A DNA stretch of 8,605 nucleotides from an uncultured Loktanella sp. (GCA_913061335.1 CAJXTP010000123.1:1-8605), one strand, 5' to 3'; counted from the stretch's first letter, positions 1 to 6,470 are shown. The notes: generated by a model from the letters alone, not told the origin. A program made the numbers and translations.

Positions 1-45
1 GATGTAGAGAGGTCTCGTGGGCTCGGAGATGTGTATAAGAGACAG
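1..45. other. Illumina Nextera adapter remnant (artefact)
   Basis: Bases 12-45 match the 34-nt Nextera transposase adapter of the i7 side exactly. The last 19 bases (27-45, AGATGTGTATAAGAGACAG) are the Tn5 mosaic end. Bases 4-11 (GTAGAGAG) are where the i7 index sits and match the N707 index as I remember it, and bases 1-3 (GAT) match the end of the P7 oligo. This is untrimmed library sequence joined to the contig, not part of the genome. It creates a false GTG start at 31 that opens into the pth frame. Confidence 0.97.
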
Positions 46-549
46 ATCTTGCTCAAGCCTGAGACGTTCATGAACCTGTCTGGTCAGGCCGTTGGCGAGG
101 CTGCTCGGTTCCATAAGATTGATCCTGCAGATGTGATTGTGTTCCATGACGAGCTTGATCTGGCCCCCGCCAAAATTCGTGTCAAAACCGGTGGTGGTCA
201 TGCAGGTCACAACGGATTGCGCTCTATTCACCAGCATATCGGCCCAGATTATGATCGCGTGCGCATGGGCGTTGGTCATCCTGGTCATAAGGATGCCGTC
301 GCGGGCTATGTTTTGCGCGATTTTCCGAAAGCTGACGCTGATTGGTTGGATGATGAATTGCGCGGGATTTCTGATGGTGTTGCCCATTTGGTCGCTGGTG
401 AGAGCGCCAAGTTTCTCAATACGATTGGATTACGTTTGACCCCAGCCCGGTCGTCGAAATCAACGCCCGCTCCCAAGGCTGCCGCGCCTGTGGCCCCGCC
501 CGAGGACACCCGCACGGCGTTGCAGAAACTGACGGATCGTTTCAAGTGA
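46..549 (+). CDS. pth: Peptidyl-tRNA hydrolase, 5'-truncated
   Basis: Pth cleaves the ester bond of peptidyl-tRNAs that drop off the ribosome, recycling tRNA in the cytoplasm. Numbering visible residues from base 46, the family block KPETFMNLSG is at 4-13 (N10 corresponds to the conserved Asn68 of the E. coli enzyme), VFHDELDL at 32-39 (D35 corresponds to Asp93) and GGGHAGHNGL at 49-58 (N56 corresponds to Asn114). Roughly the first 55-60 residues, with the catalytic His, are missing because the contig begins here. The GTG at 31 that would extend the frame is adapter sequence, so the first five residues of that reading (MYKRQ) are not real. After about residue 133 comes a Ser/Ala/Pro-rich tail ending in a short basic helix (TALQKLTDRFK), a style of extension I associate with Rhodobacterales. 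It is the first gene of a five-gene plus-strand run, and its stop overlaps the next start. The identity is secure. Confidence 0.96.
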   Translation: MLLKPETFMNLSGQAVGEAARFHKIDPADVIVFHDELDLAPAKIRVKTGGGHAGHNGLRSIHQHIGPDYDRVRMGVGHPGHKDAVAGYVLRDFPKADADWLDDELRGISDGVAHLVAGESAKFLNTIGLRLTPARSSKSTPAPKAAAPVAPPEDTRTALQKLTDRFK

Positions 550-1571
550 TGCCACCTGCGTTGTCGCAGGCGTTTGCCTTTCAAGGTGCTGCCTGTGTCG
601 CGCTCGGGTCCCCGTTTATGGGCCAGCTATGCGCCATTTTGGGCAGCCGCGATTGGCCTGATACGCCGTTGCGGGACCGGTATTTTACGTGGGAAGGTGA
701 CGTTGGTCCAAGCGCGCAATCCTTGCCACTGCGCCTCGCTGGCGGGCTACATGCGCTGGTATTGCGCGGTGATCCTTTGGCGGCGGTGTATCCGCCGCAT
801 GTGGTGGGCGACGATACCCTTTGGGCCGCTGTTGCGGATGCGATGGTTCGTGAGGATGCGTTTTTGAACGGTTGGGTCGACAGCCCGCCGCAAACCAACG
901 AAGTCCGCCGCGCCGCTGTGTTGATCGCAGTGGGTCACGTTTTGGCCGATAGGTTTGGACTGCCGATGCGCCTATCCGAGCTGGGCGCAAGCGGTGGGCT
1001 GAACCTAATGTGGGATCAGTTTGCGGCCACCCTTGGCGGAAAGCGCTTTGGGAAGTTGGGCGCCGATGTGATCCTGACACCTGATTGGGAGGGACCAGCG
1101 CCGCCCGATGCCGACACTGTCGTCATCGCCCGGCGCGGCGTTGATCTCAACCCGCTTGATCCACGAAACCCGAACGATCAGCTTCGCCTGCGCGCATATC
1201 TTTGGCCTGATCAACCCGACCGCATGGCCCGCACTGTTGCCGCCATTGACGCCTTTGATGCGCAGGTCGATCAAGCGGATGCGATTGTCTGGCTGGCGGA
1301 TCAGTTAGCCCACATCGCGGGTCAAACCCATCTGATTTATCACACCATCGCGTGGCAATATTTTCCGGCCGATATGCAGGCCCGCGGTGCGGCTTTGATT
1401 GCAGCGGCAGGTGCCAAGGCGACCCCCGACTGTCCGCTTGCGTGGTTTGGCATGGAACCTGACGGCCAAAGCCCCGGTGCCGCCATGACCTTGCGCATCT
1501 GGCCTGGTGACATCACAATTGACCTAGGTCGCGCCGATTTTCACGGGCGCTGGGTGCAATGGAAGGGATAG
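549..1571 (+). CDS. DUF2332 family protein
   Basis: Function unknown. The 340-residue protein looks like a full-length member of the DUF2332 family. Conserved-looking blocks are QTNEVRRAA (116-124), SELGASGGLNLMWD (143-156), GVDLNPLDPRN (197-207), DQLRLRAYLWPDQ (210-222) and HTIAWQYF (265-272). ELGASGGLN resembles the glycine-rich first motif of Rossmann-fold methyltransferases; that is my inference, and I do not see a convincing set of the other methyltransferase motifs. There is no signal peptide or membrane segment, so it is probably cytoplasmic. I start it at the ATG whose A is the last base of the pth stop (TGATG), which suggests translational coupling; an in-frame GTG at 546 is the alternative. 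There is no strong Shine-Dalgarno upstream. It is followed by the serine hydrolase gene with a 2-nt gap. Confidence 0.87.
   Translation: MPPALSQAFAFQGAACVALGSPFMGQLCAILGSRDWPDTPLRDRYFTWEGDVGPSAQSLPLRLAGGLHALVLRGDPLAAVYPPHVVGDDTLWAAVADAMVREDAFLNGWVDSPPQTNEVRRAAVLIAVGHVLADRFGLPMRLSELGASGGLNLMWDQFAATLGGKRFGKLGADVILTPDWEGPAPPDADTVVIARRGVDLNPLDPRNPNDQLRLRAYLWPDQPDRMARTVAAIDAFDAQVDQADAIVWLADQLAHIAGQTHLIYHTIAWQYFPADMQARGAALIAAAGAKATPDCPLAWFGMEPDGQSPGAAMTLRIWPGDITIDLGRADFHGRWVQWKG
1561..1567 (+). promoter_or_regulatory. Shine-Dalgarno that sets the hydrolase start
   Basis: GGAAGGG lies 6 nt before the ATG at 1574 and inside the last codons of the DUF2332 gene. The earlier in-frame ATG at 1559 lies just before this element and has no comparable site, so the start at 1574 is preferred. 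Confidence 0.7.
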
Positions 1572-1573
1572 AC

Positions 1574-2740
1574 ATGTCGTCATTTTTCAAATGGGTTGTT
1601 TGGGGTTTGGCCCTATCCGTCGTGGTTTTGGCCGTCATTGCGCTGATCAAACGCGAAGAAATTGGCCGCCTGTTGGCAGTGAACAGCCTGTTTTCACAAG
1701 AGAAAATCGTGAGCAATTTTTCCAACATGGACGCCGCGTTTTTGACTGTGCCGCTTATCCGCGCGGTCGACGACCCTGCCCCGCTGCCGCAAGGAGCTGC
1801 CGCTGCCTTGCCTGCGGCTGTCGACAAATGGATCGATGAGCGTGCGGTCACAGCGCTTGTAGTGCTCAAGGATGGCGGCATTGTCTATGAGGATTATTTT
1901 CAAGGCACCGCTGCGGCGGACCTGCGGATCAACTGGTCGGTGTCGAAATCTTATCTGTCGGCCTTGCTGGGTGTGTTGGTATCCGAGGGCGTGATCCCTG
2001 ATCTTGACGTCCCCGTGACCGATTATGTGCCCGCGCTTGCGGGGTCTGCTTATGCCAATGCGAGCATCCTAAATGTGCTGCAAATGTCGTCTGGCGTAAC
2101 GTTTAACGAGGACTATCTGGATCAATCATCGGACATTAACCGGATGGGCCGCGTGTTGGCGCTTGGCCGGTCAATGGACGGGTTCGCCGCTGATTTGACT
2201 GAAACAGACGCCACCCCAGGCGACCGCTGGCAGTATGTTTCCATCGACACCCATGTGATCGGCATGGTCATTCGCGGCGCGACGGGTCGCAGTATCACCG
2301 ACCTTATGGTCGAAAAGATCGTCGGCCCATTGGGGTTCGAGGCTGATCCATATTTCCTGACTGACGGCTACGGCGTGGCCTTTGTGCTGGGTGGTTTGAA
2401 CACAACCACCCGCGACGACGCCCGCTTTGGTCAAATGTTCGCCCAAGACGGCATGTGGGAAGGCCAGCAGATTGTGCCTGCCGATTGGGTCACGCAAAGC
2501 ACTGCCCCAAGCGCCAACACAGAGGTCGGTGAGATTGGCTATGGCTATCAATGGTGGGTGCCTGATGGTGCAGCCGCCGGACAATTCCTTGCGCGCGGGA
2601 TTTACGGCCAGTACATCTATGTTGATCAGGGTCGCAATGTCGTCGTGGCCACCCACGGTGCCGACCGCAATTTCCGCGCCGACGGGATTGCGGATGAAAA
2701 CATCGCCATCTTCCGCGCTATCGCAGAAAGCTTAGATTGA
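1574..2740 (+). CDS. Membrane-anchored beta-lactamase-fold serine hydrolase
   Basis: This 388-residue protein belongs to the beta-lactamase/penicillin-binding-like serine hydrolases (class C beta-lactamase, EstB and 6-aminohexanoate-dimer hydrolase group). Residues about 4-25 form one hydrophobic helix followed by KREE, so it is probably tethered to the inner membrane with the enzyme domain in the periplasm. The nucleophile motif SVSK is at 122-125 (S122, K125). The second motif is YVS at 221-223, not the YxN of true class C beta-lactamases; the 6-aminohexanoate-dimer hydrolase group also uses Tyr and Ser here. RGIYGQ at 341-346 fills the position of the KTG/HxG third motif. YGYQWWVP (324-331) is typical of the group. 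The natural substrate (peptide, ester or amide) cannot be read from sequence. Antibiotic hydrolysis is unlikely to be its main role. It starts 2 nt after the DUF2332 gene and ends 1 nt before the next, which fits one operon. Confidence 0.9.
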   Translation: MSSFFKWVVWGLALSVVVLAVIALIKREEIGRLLAVNSLFSQEKIVSNFSNMDAAFLTVPLIRAVDDPAPLPQGAAAALPAAVDKWIDERAVTALVVLKDGGIVYEDYFQGTAAADLRINWSVSKSYLSALLGVLVSEGVIPDLDVPVTDYVPALAGSAYANASILNVLQMSSGVTFNEDYLDQSSDINRMGRVLALGRSMDGFAADLTETDATPGDRWQYVSIDTHVIGMVIRGATGRSITDLMVEKIVGPLGFEADPYFLTDGYGVAFVLGGLNTTTRDDARFGQMFAQDGMWEGQQIVPADWVTQSTAPSANTEVGEIGYGYQWWVPDGAAAGQFLARGIYGQYIYVDQGRNVVVATHGADRNFRADGIADENIAIFRAIAESLD

Positions 2741-2741
2741 T

Positions 2742-3119
2742 ATGGAAAAAGACCCGTCGTTCAACGTGCTTGGCAGCACATTGCAGACCTGTTCCACCGC
2801 CCCTATGACCGGATTTTTCCGCAACGGGGCCTGCGATACCTGTGCAGATGATCAGGGCAGTCACACAGTCTGTGTTGTCGTGAACGCCGAGTTTTTGGCG
2901 TTCTCAAAATACCTCGGCAATGACCTAAGCACGCCGCGCCCTGAGTTTGGATTTGCCGGTCTTAAGGCGGGCGACAGTTGGTGCCTTTGCGCCAGTCGGT
3001 TCCTGCAAGCCCACGACGAAGGCTGCGCGCCGGGCGTCAATCTACACGGCACCCATGTACGTGCCCTAGAAATCGTATCGATCGCCGTTCTTCGTCAACA
3101 TAGCAGCGACCCACTATGA
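2742..3119 (+). CDS. DUF2237 family protein
   Basis: This 125-residue soluble protein matches the DUF2237 family along its length. Blocks are NVLGSTLQTCS (8-18), GFFRNGACDTC (24-34), GSHTVCVVV (39-47), FLAFSKYLGNDLSTPRPEFGF (51-71, family core) and GLKAGDSWCLCASR (73-86). Function is unknown. Seven cysteines (17, 31, 34, 44, 81, 83, 95) are many for its size. They include a CxxC (31-34) and a CxC (81-83), which could bind a metal or form disulfides; that is inference. There is no signal peptide. The start is 1 nt after the hydrolase stop and the stop overlaps the next start by 4 nt (ATGA), so it is probably translated within the same transcript. The upstream ribosome site is weak, again consistent with coupling. 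Confidence 0.92.
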   Translation: MEKDPSFNVLGSTLQTCSTAPMTGFFRNGACDTCADDQGSHTVCVVVNAEFLAFSKYLGNDLSTPRPEFGFAGLKAGDSWCLCASRFLQAHDEGCAPGVNLHGTHVRALEIVSIAVLRQHSSDPL

Positions 3120-3700
3120 TCCGTGCGCTGGCATTTGCGTTGCTTTGCGCCAACCCTGCGGCCGCCCAAGATGCGATCCGCCCGCAGGAACAACTGCGCC
3201 TTGATACCTATCACGACACTGCCGGCCGCGCGTTGTTGCAAGCCCTGTCTGGCGGCAGCCGTGGCGATGTGGACTGGCTGCAAGATGCGATGCAGGGTCA
3301 GCCACTTGCCCCGCTTGGCACCACATTGTCTGGCGATTGGGAGTGCCGCACGATCAAGCTGGGCGGCAATCTGGCGTTGGTGGTTTATGCCCCGTTCAAG
3401 TGCAGGTTTACCACCGATGGCACCGGATTTATTTTTGAAAAACTGACTGGATCGCAACGCACGTCAGGTCGCGTCACCTTGCAAGACCGCACGATGATTT
3501 ATCTGGGTGTCGGTTATGTCACGAACGGCGAACAGGTCGCCTATACCGACTTGCCGCCAGAGGATCTTGGGACTGGTGCCGTGCAGCCGCAGGTCGCCAT
3601 TGTTGAACAAACAAGCCCAACCACGGCCCGCATGTTATTCCCCGCGCCTGTCAACGAAAGCCTGTTTGATGTGCTTTATCTGACGCGAGTGGCGGACTAG
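3116..3700 (+). CDS. Secreted DUF4893 domain protein
   Basis: A 194-residue protein with a Sec signal peptide: basic start MIR, hydrophobic stretch ALAFALLCA and an AAAQ-type cleavage region near residues 15-18. The mature part is therefore probably periplasmic. It resembles the DUF4893 family by SGDWECRTIKLGG (72-84), the VVYAPFKCRF block (about 88-97, giving a second Cys after that of WECR) and FEKLTGSQRTSGR (106-118). The two cysteines could form a disulfide in the periplasm. Function is unknown. It starts in an ATGA overlap with the DUF2237 gene and is the last gene of the plus-strand run. Only 10 bp separate its stop from the stop of trpB on the other strand. Confidence 0.85.
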   Translation: MIRALAFALLCANPAAAQDAIRPQEQLRLDTYHDTAGRALLQALSGGSRGDVDWLQDAMQGQPLAPLGTTLSGDWECRTIKLGGNLALVVYAPFKCRFTTDGTGFIFEKLTGSQRTSGRVTLQDRTMIYLGVGYVTNGEQVAYTDLPPEDLGTGAVQPQVAIVEQTSPTTARMLFPAPVNESLFDVLYLTRVAD

Positions 3701-3710
3701 CGGACGTCGT

Positions 3711-4943
3711 TTACGCGAATTCACCCATCTCGAAGCCGAGAGCCTTGGCGACGGTGAAGATGTCTTTGTCGCCGCGCCCGCACATGTTCATGACGATCAG
3801 GTGATCTTTTGGCAGGGTCGGTGCGATTTTCATCACGTGGGCCAATGCATGGGATGGTTCCAGCGCTGGAATGATCCCCTCCATTTCACATGACAGCTGG
3901 AACGCCTCGAGCGCTTCAACGTCGGTGATCGACACGTAGTTGGCACGGCCAATGTCATGCAGCCAAGCGTGTTCCGGCCCGATACCGGGATAGTCGAGAC
4001 CCGCCGAGATGCTGAAACCTTCAAGGATTTGACCATCGTCGTCTTGCAGCAAATACGTCCGGTTGCCGTGCAGCACGCCGGGGCGTCCACCTGTCAGGGA
4101 CGCGCAATGTTCCATCTTGGCGTTTACGCCTTTGCCGCCTGCCTCCACGCCGATGATATTCACCGATGTGTCGTCAAGGAACGGGAAAAACAGGCCCATC
4201 GCGTTGGACCCACCACCGATAGCGGCGATCAGGGTATCCGGCAGACGGCCTTCGGCGGCCTGCATCTGTTGTTTGGCTTCTTGCCCGATGATCGCCTGAA
4301 AATCGCGGACCATGGCGGGGTATGGGTGTGGCCCTGCGACGGTGCCGATGCAATAGAATGTGTCGCTCACGTTGGTGACCCAGTCACGCATCGCATCGTT
4401 CATCGCGTCCTTAAGCGTGCCACGACCAGAGGTGACTGCGATGACTTCGGCACCCAAAAGGCGCATGCGGAACACGTTGGGGGCTTGGCGTTCAACGTCA
4501 TGCGCACCCATGTAGACCACGCATTTCAAGCCGAATTTCGCGCAGACGGTGGCCGTTGCCACGCCGTGTTGACCCGCGCCAGTTTCGGCGATGATGCGGG
4601 TTTTTCCCATACGCCGCGCCAGAATGATCTGGCCCAAGACGTTGTTAATTTTATGCGCGCCAGTGTGGTTCAGCTCATCACGTTTGAGGTAGATTTTCGC
4701 GCCACCAAGGTGTTCTGTCAGCCGTTCGGCGTAATACAGCGGGCTGGGACGGCCAACATAGTGGGTCCACAGATCGTGCATTTCAGCCCAGAATGTGTCG
4801 TCGGTCTTGGCGAACTCATACTGTTCTTCAAGTTCGAGGATCAGCGGCATCAGGGTTTCGGACACAAAGCGCCCACCAAAATCGCCAAAGCGCCCCTGTT
4901 CATCAGGGCCATTCATGAAGCTGTTAAAAATATCGTCTGACAT
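3711..4943 (-). CDS. trpB: Tryptophan synthase beta chain
   Basis: TrpB uses pyridoxal phosphate to condense indole with L-serine, the last step of tryptophan synthesis, normally as an alpha2-beta2 complex with TrpA. The 410 residues are the usual full length. GRFGDFGGRFVSETLM (17-32) is the family N-terminus. HTGAHKIN (93-100) contains the PLP lysine K98. ETGAGQHGVA (120-129) carries the catalytic Glu120. GGGSNAMG (243-250) is the phosphate-binding loop. EGIIPALEPSHA (355-366) and CGRGDKD (388-394) close the active site. The Shine-Dalgarno GGGGA (complement of 4951-4955) is 7 nt before the ATG. It lies 63 nt downstream of trpF on the same strand, and trpA does not follow: trpB is the last gene of this run. 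No catalytic residue is missing. Confidence 0.98.
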   Translation of the reverse strand: MSDDIFNSFMNGPDEQGRFGDFGGRFVSETLMPLILELEEQYEFAKTDDTFWAEMHDLWTHYVGRPSPLYYAERLTEHLGGAKIYLKRDELNHTGAHKINNVLGQIILARRMGKTRIIAETGAGQHGVATATVCAKFGLKCVVYMGAHDVERQAPNVFRMRLLGAEVIAVTSGRGTLKDAMNDAMRDWVTNVSDTFYCIGTVAGPHPYPAMVRDFQAIIGQEAKQQMQAAEGRLPDTLIAAIGGGSNAMGLFFPFLDDTSVNIIGVEAGGKGVNAKMEHCASLTGGRPGVLHGNRTYLLQDDDGQILEGFSISAGLDYPGIGPEHAWLHDIGRANYVSITDVEALEAFQLSCEMEGIIPALEPSHALAHVMKIAPTLPKDHLIVMNMCGRGDKDIFTVAKALGFEMGEFA

Positions 4944-5006
4944 TGTTATTTCCCCGTTTGGTACTTGGGTGTTTTCTACGCTGGTTACACGGCGGTTTCT
5001 AGAGCC

Positions 5007-5651
5007 TTAAGCCTGCGCCGCTGCGACAAACTGCGCGATGAGTTTTGGGTCTTTTACGCCAGGCGCGGATTCAACACCGGACGACAAATCAATCTGGCGC
5101 GCCCCGGTTTGGGCGACCGCGGATGCGACGTTGTCGATGGTCAACCCGCCAGCAAGCATCCAAGGTTTGGTCCAAAGCCTGCCCGCGATCAAGCTCCAGT
5201 CAAAAGTATGCCCATTGCCACCCGGAAGCAGCGCATCGCGTGGAGGTTTAGCGTCCAATAGAATTTGATCAGCAACGGCCTCGTAGGCAGAGATTTGCGT
5301 CAGATCATCGGCGCCAGCCACGCCAATGGCCTTCATCACTGGCAGGCCGTAGCGGGCGCGGACTTCGGCCACCCGCGCGGGTGTTTCAGCGCCGTGTAGC
5401 TGGATGATATCGAGAGGCACCTGATCAAGTAGAGCCGTAAGCGTCGCATCATCCGGGTTCACTACAAGGCCCACTTTGGCCACGCCAACAGGTGTTGCGA
5501 TTGCCAAAGCTGCCGCCTGTTCAAATGACACGTAGCGCGGGGATTTTTCAAAGAACACGAGCCCAACGTAAGCCGCGCCTGCGTCAACAGCGGCTGTCAA
5601 ACCTGTGTTGTCACGCAGGCCACAAATTTTAACGCGCGGAAGGGCAGACAT
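5007..5651 (-). CDS. trpF: Phosphoribosylanthranilate isomerase
   Basis: TrpF performs the Amadori rearrangement of N-(5-phosphoribosyl)anthranilate to the carboxyphenylamino-deoxyribulose phosphate in tryptophan synthesis, on a cytoplasmic TIM barrel. At 214 residues it is a single-domain enzyme, not fused to TrpC. KICGLRD (8-14) carries the catalytic Cys10, and D133 in LLDAK (131-135) is the catalytic acid. YVGLVFFEKSPRYVS (28-42), LDIIQLHGAE (80-89), GGNGHTFDW (144-152), LAGGL (166-170) and SSGVESAPGVKD (190-201) complete the family pattern, including the phosphate-binding loops. Its start overlaps the lapA stop by one base (TGATG), so the two are probably coupled. It is followed by trpB after 63 nt. 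Confidence 0.97.
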   Translation of the reverse strand: MSALPRVKICGLRDNTGLTAAVDAGAAYVGLVFFEKSPRYVSFEQAAALAIATPVGVAKVGLVVNPDDATLTALLDQVPLDIIQLHGAETPARVAEVRARYGLPVMKAIGVAGADDLTQISAYEAVADQILLDAKPPRDALLPGGNGHTFDWSLIAGRLWTKPWMLAGGLTIDNVASAVAQTGARQIDLSSGVESAPGVKDPKLIAQFVAAAQA

Positions 5652-5995
5652 CAGGTATCGAGAAGCGCCAGAACATCGTCGCCATTGTCGGCTGTCTTAA
5701 CCTTCAATGCTGCAAGTTCACGGCGCAAGGCGTCGACTTCGCGGGCCTTTAGGCGGCCTTCGGCGCGTTGCCTGTATTCGCGGACCCATTCCCATAAGAA
5801 ACCAATCAACAAACCAACGGCGATGCCAACGAAGATGACGATGAACAGCGGCAGTTCCATGTCTGGCGCAATGCCAAGCAGATCCGAGAATGCCTCTGGC
5901 ATGGCGCGCACTGTTACCAAACCACGGTTCGCCAATCCAATCAGGATCAGACACAGGGCAACAATTGCCCAAAAAGCATAGCGGATCGTTTTCAT
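5651..5995 (-). CDS. lapA: LapA family (DUF1049) inner-membrane protein
   Basis: A 114-residue membrane protein with two hydrophobic helices (about 7-24 and 49-70), followed by a charged, heptad-like segment (about 71-98, WEWVREYRQRAEGRLKAREV onward) that looks like a cytoplasmic coiled coil. This is the LapA/DUF1049 architecture. In E. coli LapA works with LapB in controlling lipopolysaccharide synthesis through LpxC turnover. Whether this homologue does so is inference, as alphaproteobacterial members are poorly studied and no lapB gene is adjacent. The Shine-Dalgarno AAGAGG (complement of 6001-6006) is 5 nt before the ATG and overlaps the ihfB stop region. Its position between ihfB and trpF is, to my knowledge, common in Rhodobacteraceae. 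Confidence 0.88.
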   Translation of the reverse strand: MKTIRYAFWAIVALCLILIGLANRGLVTVRAMPEAFSDLLGIAPDMELPLFIVIFVGIAVGLLIGFLWEWVREYRQRAEGRLKAREVDALRRELAALKVKTADNGDDVLALLDT

Positions 5996-6004
5996 GGGTA
6001 CCTC

Positions 6005-6286
6005 TTAATTTCCGTTGAGACGGTCGCGCAGCAACTTACCGGTCTTAAAGAACGGAACGTGCTTTTGTTCAACTGCGACGCTTTCGCCAGTGCGCGGGTT
6101 TCGGCCTGTACGCGCATCGCGTTTTTTCACGGAAAATGCGCCAAAGCCGCGCAATTCAACGCGATCTCCCTTGGCCATTGCACCAATAATTTCTTCAAAT
6201 ATCGTGTTGACGATGTTTTCAACATCGCGCTGATACAAATGCGGATTTTCGTCGGCAATCTTTTGGATCAATTCGGAGCGGATCAT
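6005..6286 (-). CDS. ihfB: Integration host factor subunit beta
   Basis: IhfB pairs with IhfA to form the sequence-specific DNA-bending protein IHF, which acts in nucleoid structure, recombination and activation of many promoters. The 93 residues are the usual length of the HU/IHF fold. MIRSELIQKIADENPHL at the N-terminus is IhfB-like, not HU-like. DRVELRGFGAFSV (41-53) forms the beta-sheet body. GRNPRTGE (61-68) is the tip of the DNA-binding arm with the intercalating Pro64. KHVPFFKTGKLLRDRL (75-90) is the C-terminal helix region. The Shine-Dalgarno AGGGGA (complement of 6295-6300) lies 8 nt before the ATG. It is the first gene of the minus-strand run. Confidence 0.97.
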   Translation of the reverse strand: MIRSELIQKIADENPHLYQRDVENIVNTIFEEIIGAMAKGDRVELRGFGAFSVKKRDARTGRNPRTGESVAVEQKHVPFFKTGKLLRDRLNGN

Positions 6287-6341
6287 GGCAGCGGTCCCCT
6301 AAAGTCAATTCATCGCGGCCCAACGTGGACGCGCTACGGTA

Positions 6342-6370
6342 ACTATAGGCGGCTTTGATCCATCGCGAAA
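6342..6370 (-). promoter_or_regulatory. Possible ihfB promoter
   Basis: On the minus strand TATAGT (complement of 6342-6347) matches five of six bases of a sigma-70 -10 box. A poor -35 candidate, TTTCGC (complement of 6365-6370), lies 17 bp upstream. Initiation here would give a leader of roughly 50 nt before the ihfB ATG. The weak -35 would suggest dependence on an activator or on another sigma factor. This is a pattern match only. Confidence 0.3.
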
Positions 6371-6431
6371 CTGTTACAATTCGGCCAAACGGGCAAAATG
6401 TGCATTTTATTCAGGGGTGAGGGCATATCAA

Positions 6432-6470
6432 TCGCCGTCTGACCGCCAAATGTTCTGGCGGTCGCGGTGA
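6432..6470. repeat. Stem-loop in the lacI–ihfB gap
   Basis: GACCGCCA (6441-6448) and TGGCGGTC (6456-6463) form a perfect 8-bp inverted repeat around a 7-nt loop. Read on the plus strand, TCGCCG (6432-6437) and CGGTGA (6465-6470) can extend the stem with one G-U pair after a small internal loop; on the minus strand that G-U becomes a C-A mismatch. No run of T follows on either strand, so it is not a classic intrinsic terminator. It lies 72 bp beyond the lacI stop and about 70 bp upstream of the putative ihfB -35, so it could limit read-through from lacI or be a protein-binding dyad. The rest of 6287-6534 contains only the ihfB leader and promoter region; I see no gene in it. Confidence 0.6.

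Noticed and set aside
31..45. GTG start of the pth frame at base 31
   Set aside because: It lies inside the Nextera mosaic end; the true start of pth is upstream of the contig.
546..548. GTG start for the DUF2332 gene
   Set aside because: The adjacent in-frame ATG at 549, in a TGATG overlap with the pth stop, is the more likely initiator; the difference is one residue.
2171..2656. Minus-strand open frame of 161 codons
   Set aside because: It lies inside the well-supported serine hydrolase gene on the other strand and shows no family motif.
3957..4940. Plus-strand open frame of 327 codons
   Set aside because: It is wholly antisense to trpB, has no recognisable domain and follows from codon bias in trpB; trpB shows all family motifs.
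4944..5006. Attenuator or trp leader between trpF and trpB
   Set aside because: The minus-strand sequence has no Trp-codon run and no pair of competing hairpins; only a Shine-Dalgarno for trpB is clear.
6398..6442. Fourteen-codon plus-strand ORF ending at the stem-loop, possible leader peptide
   Set aside because: No convincing ribosome site, no following plus-strand gene and no repeated regulatory codons.
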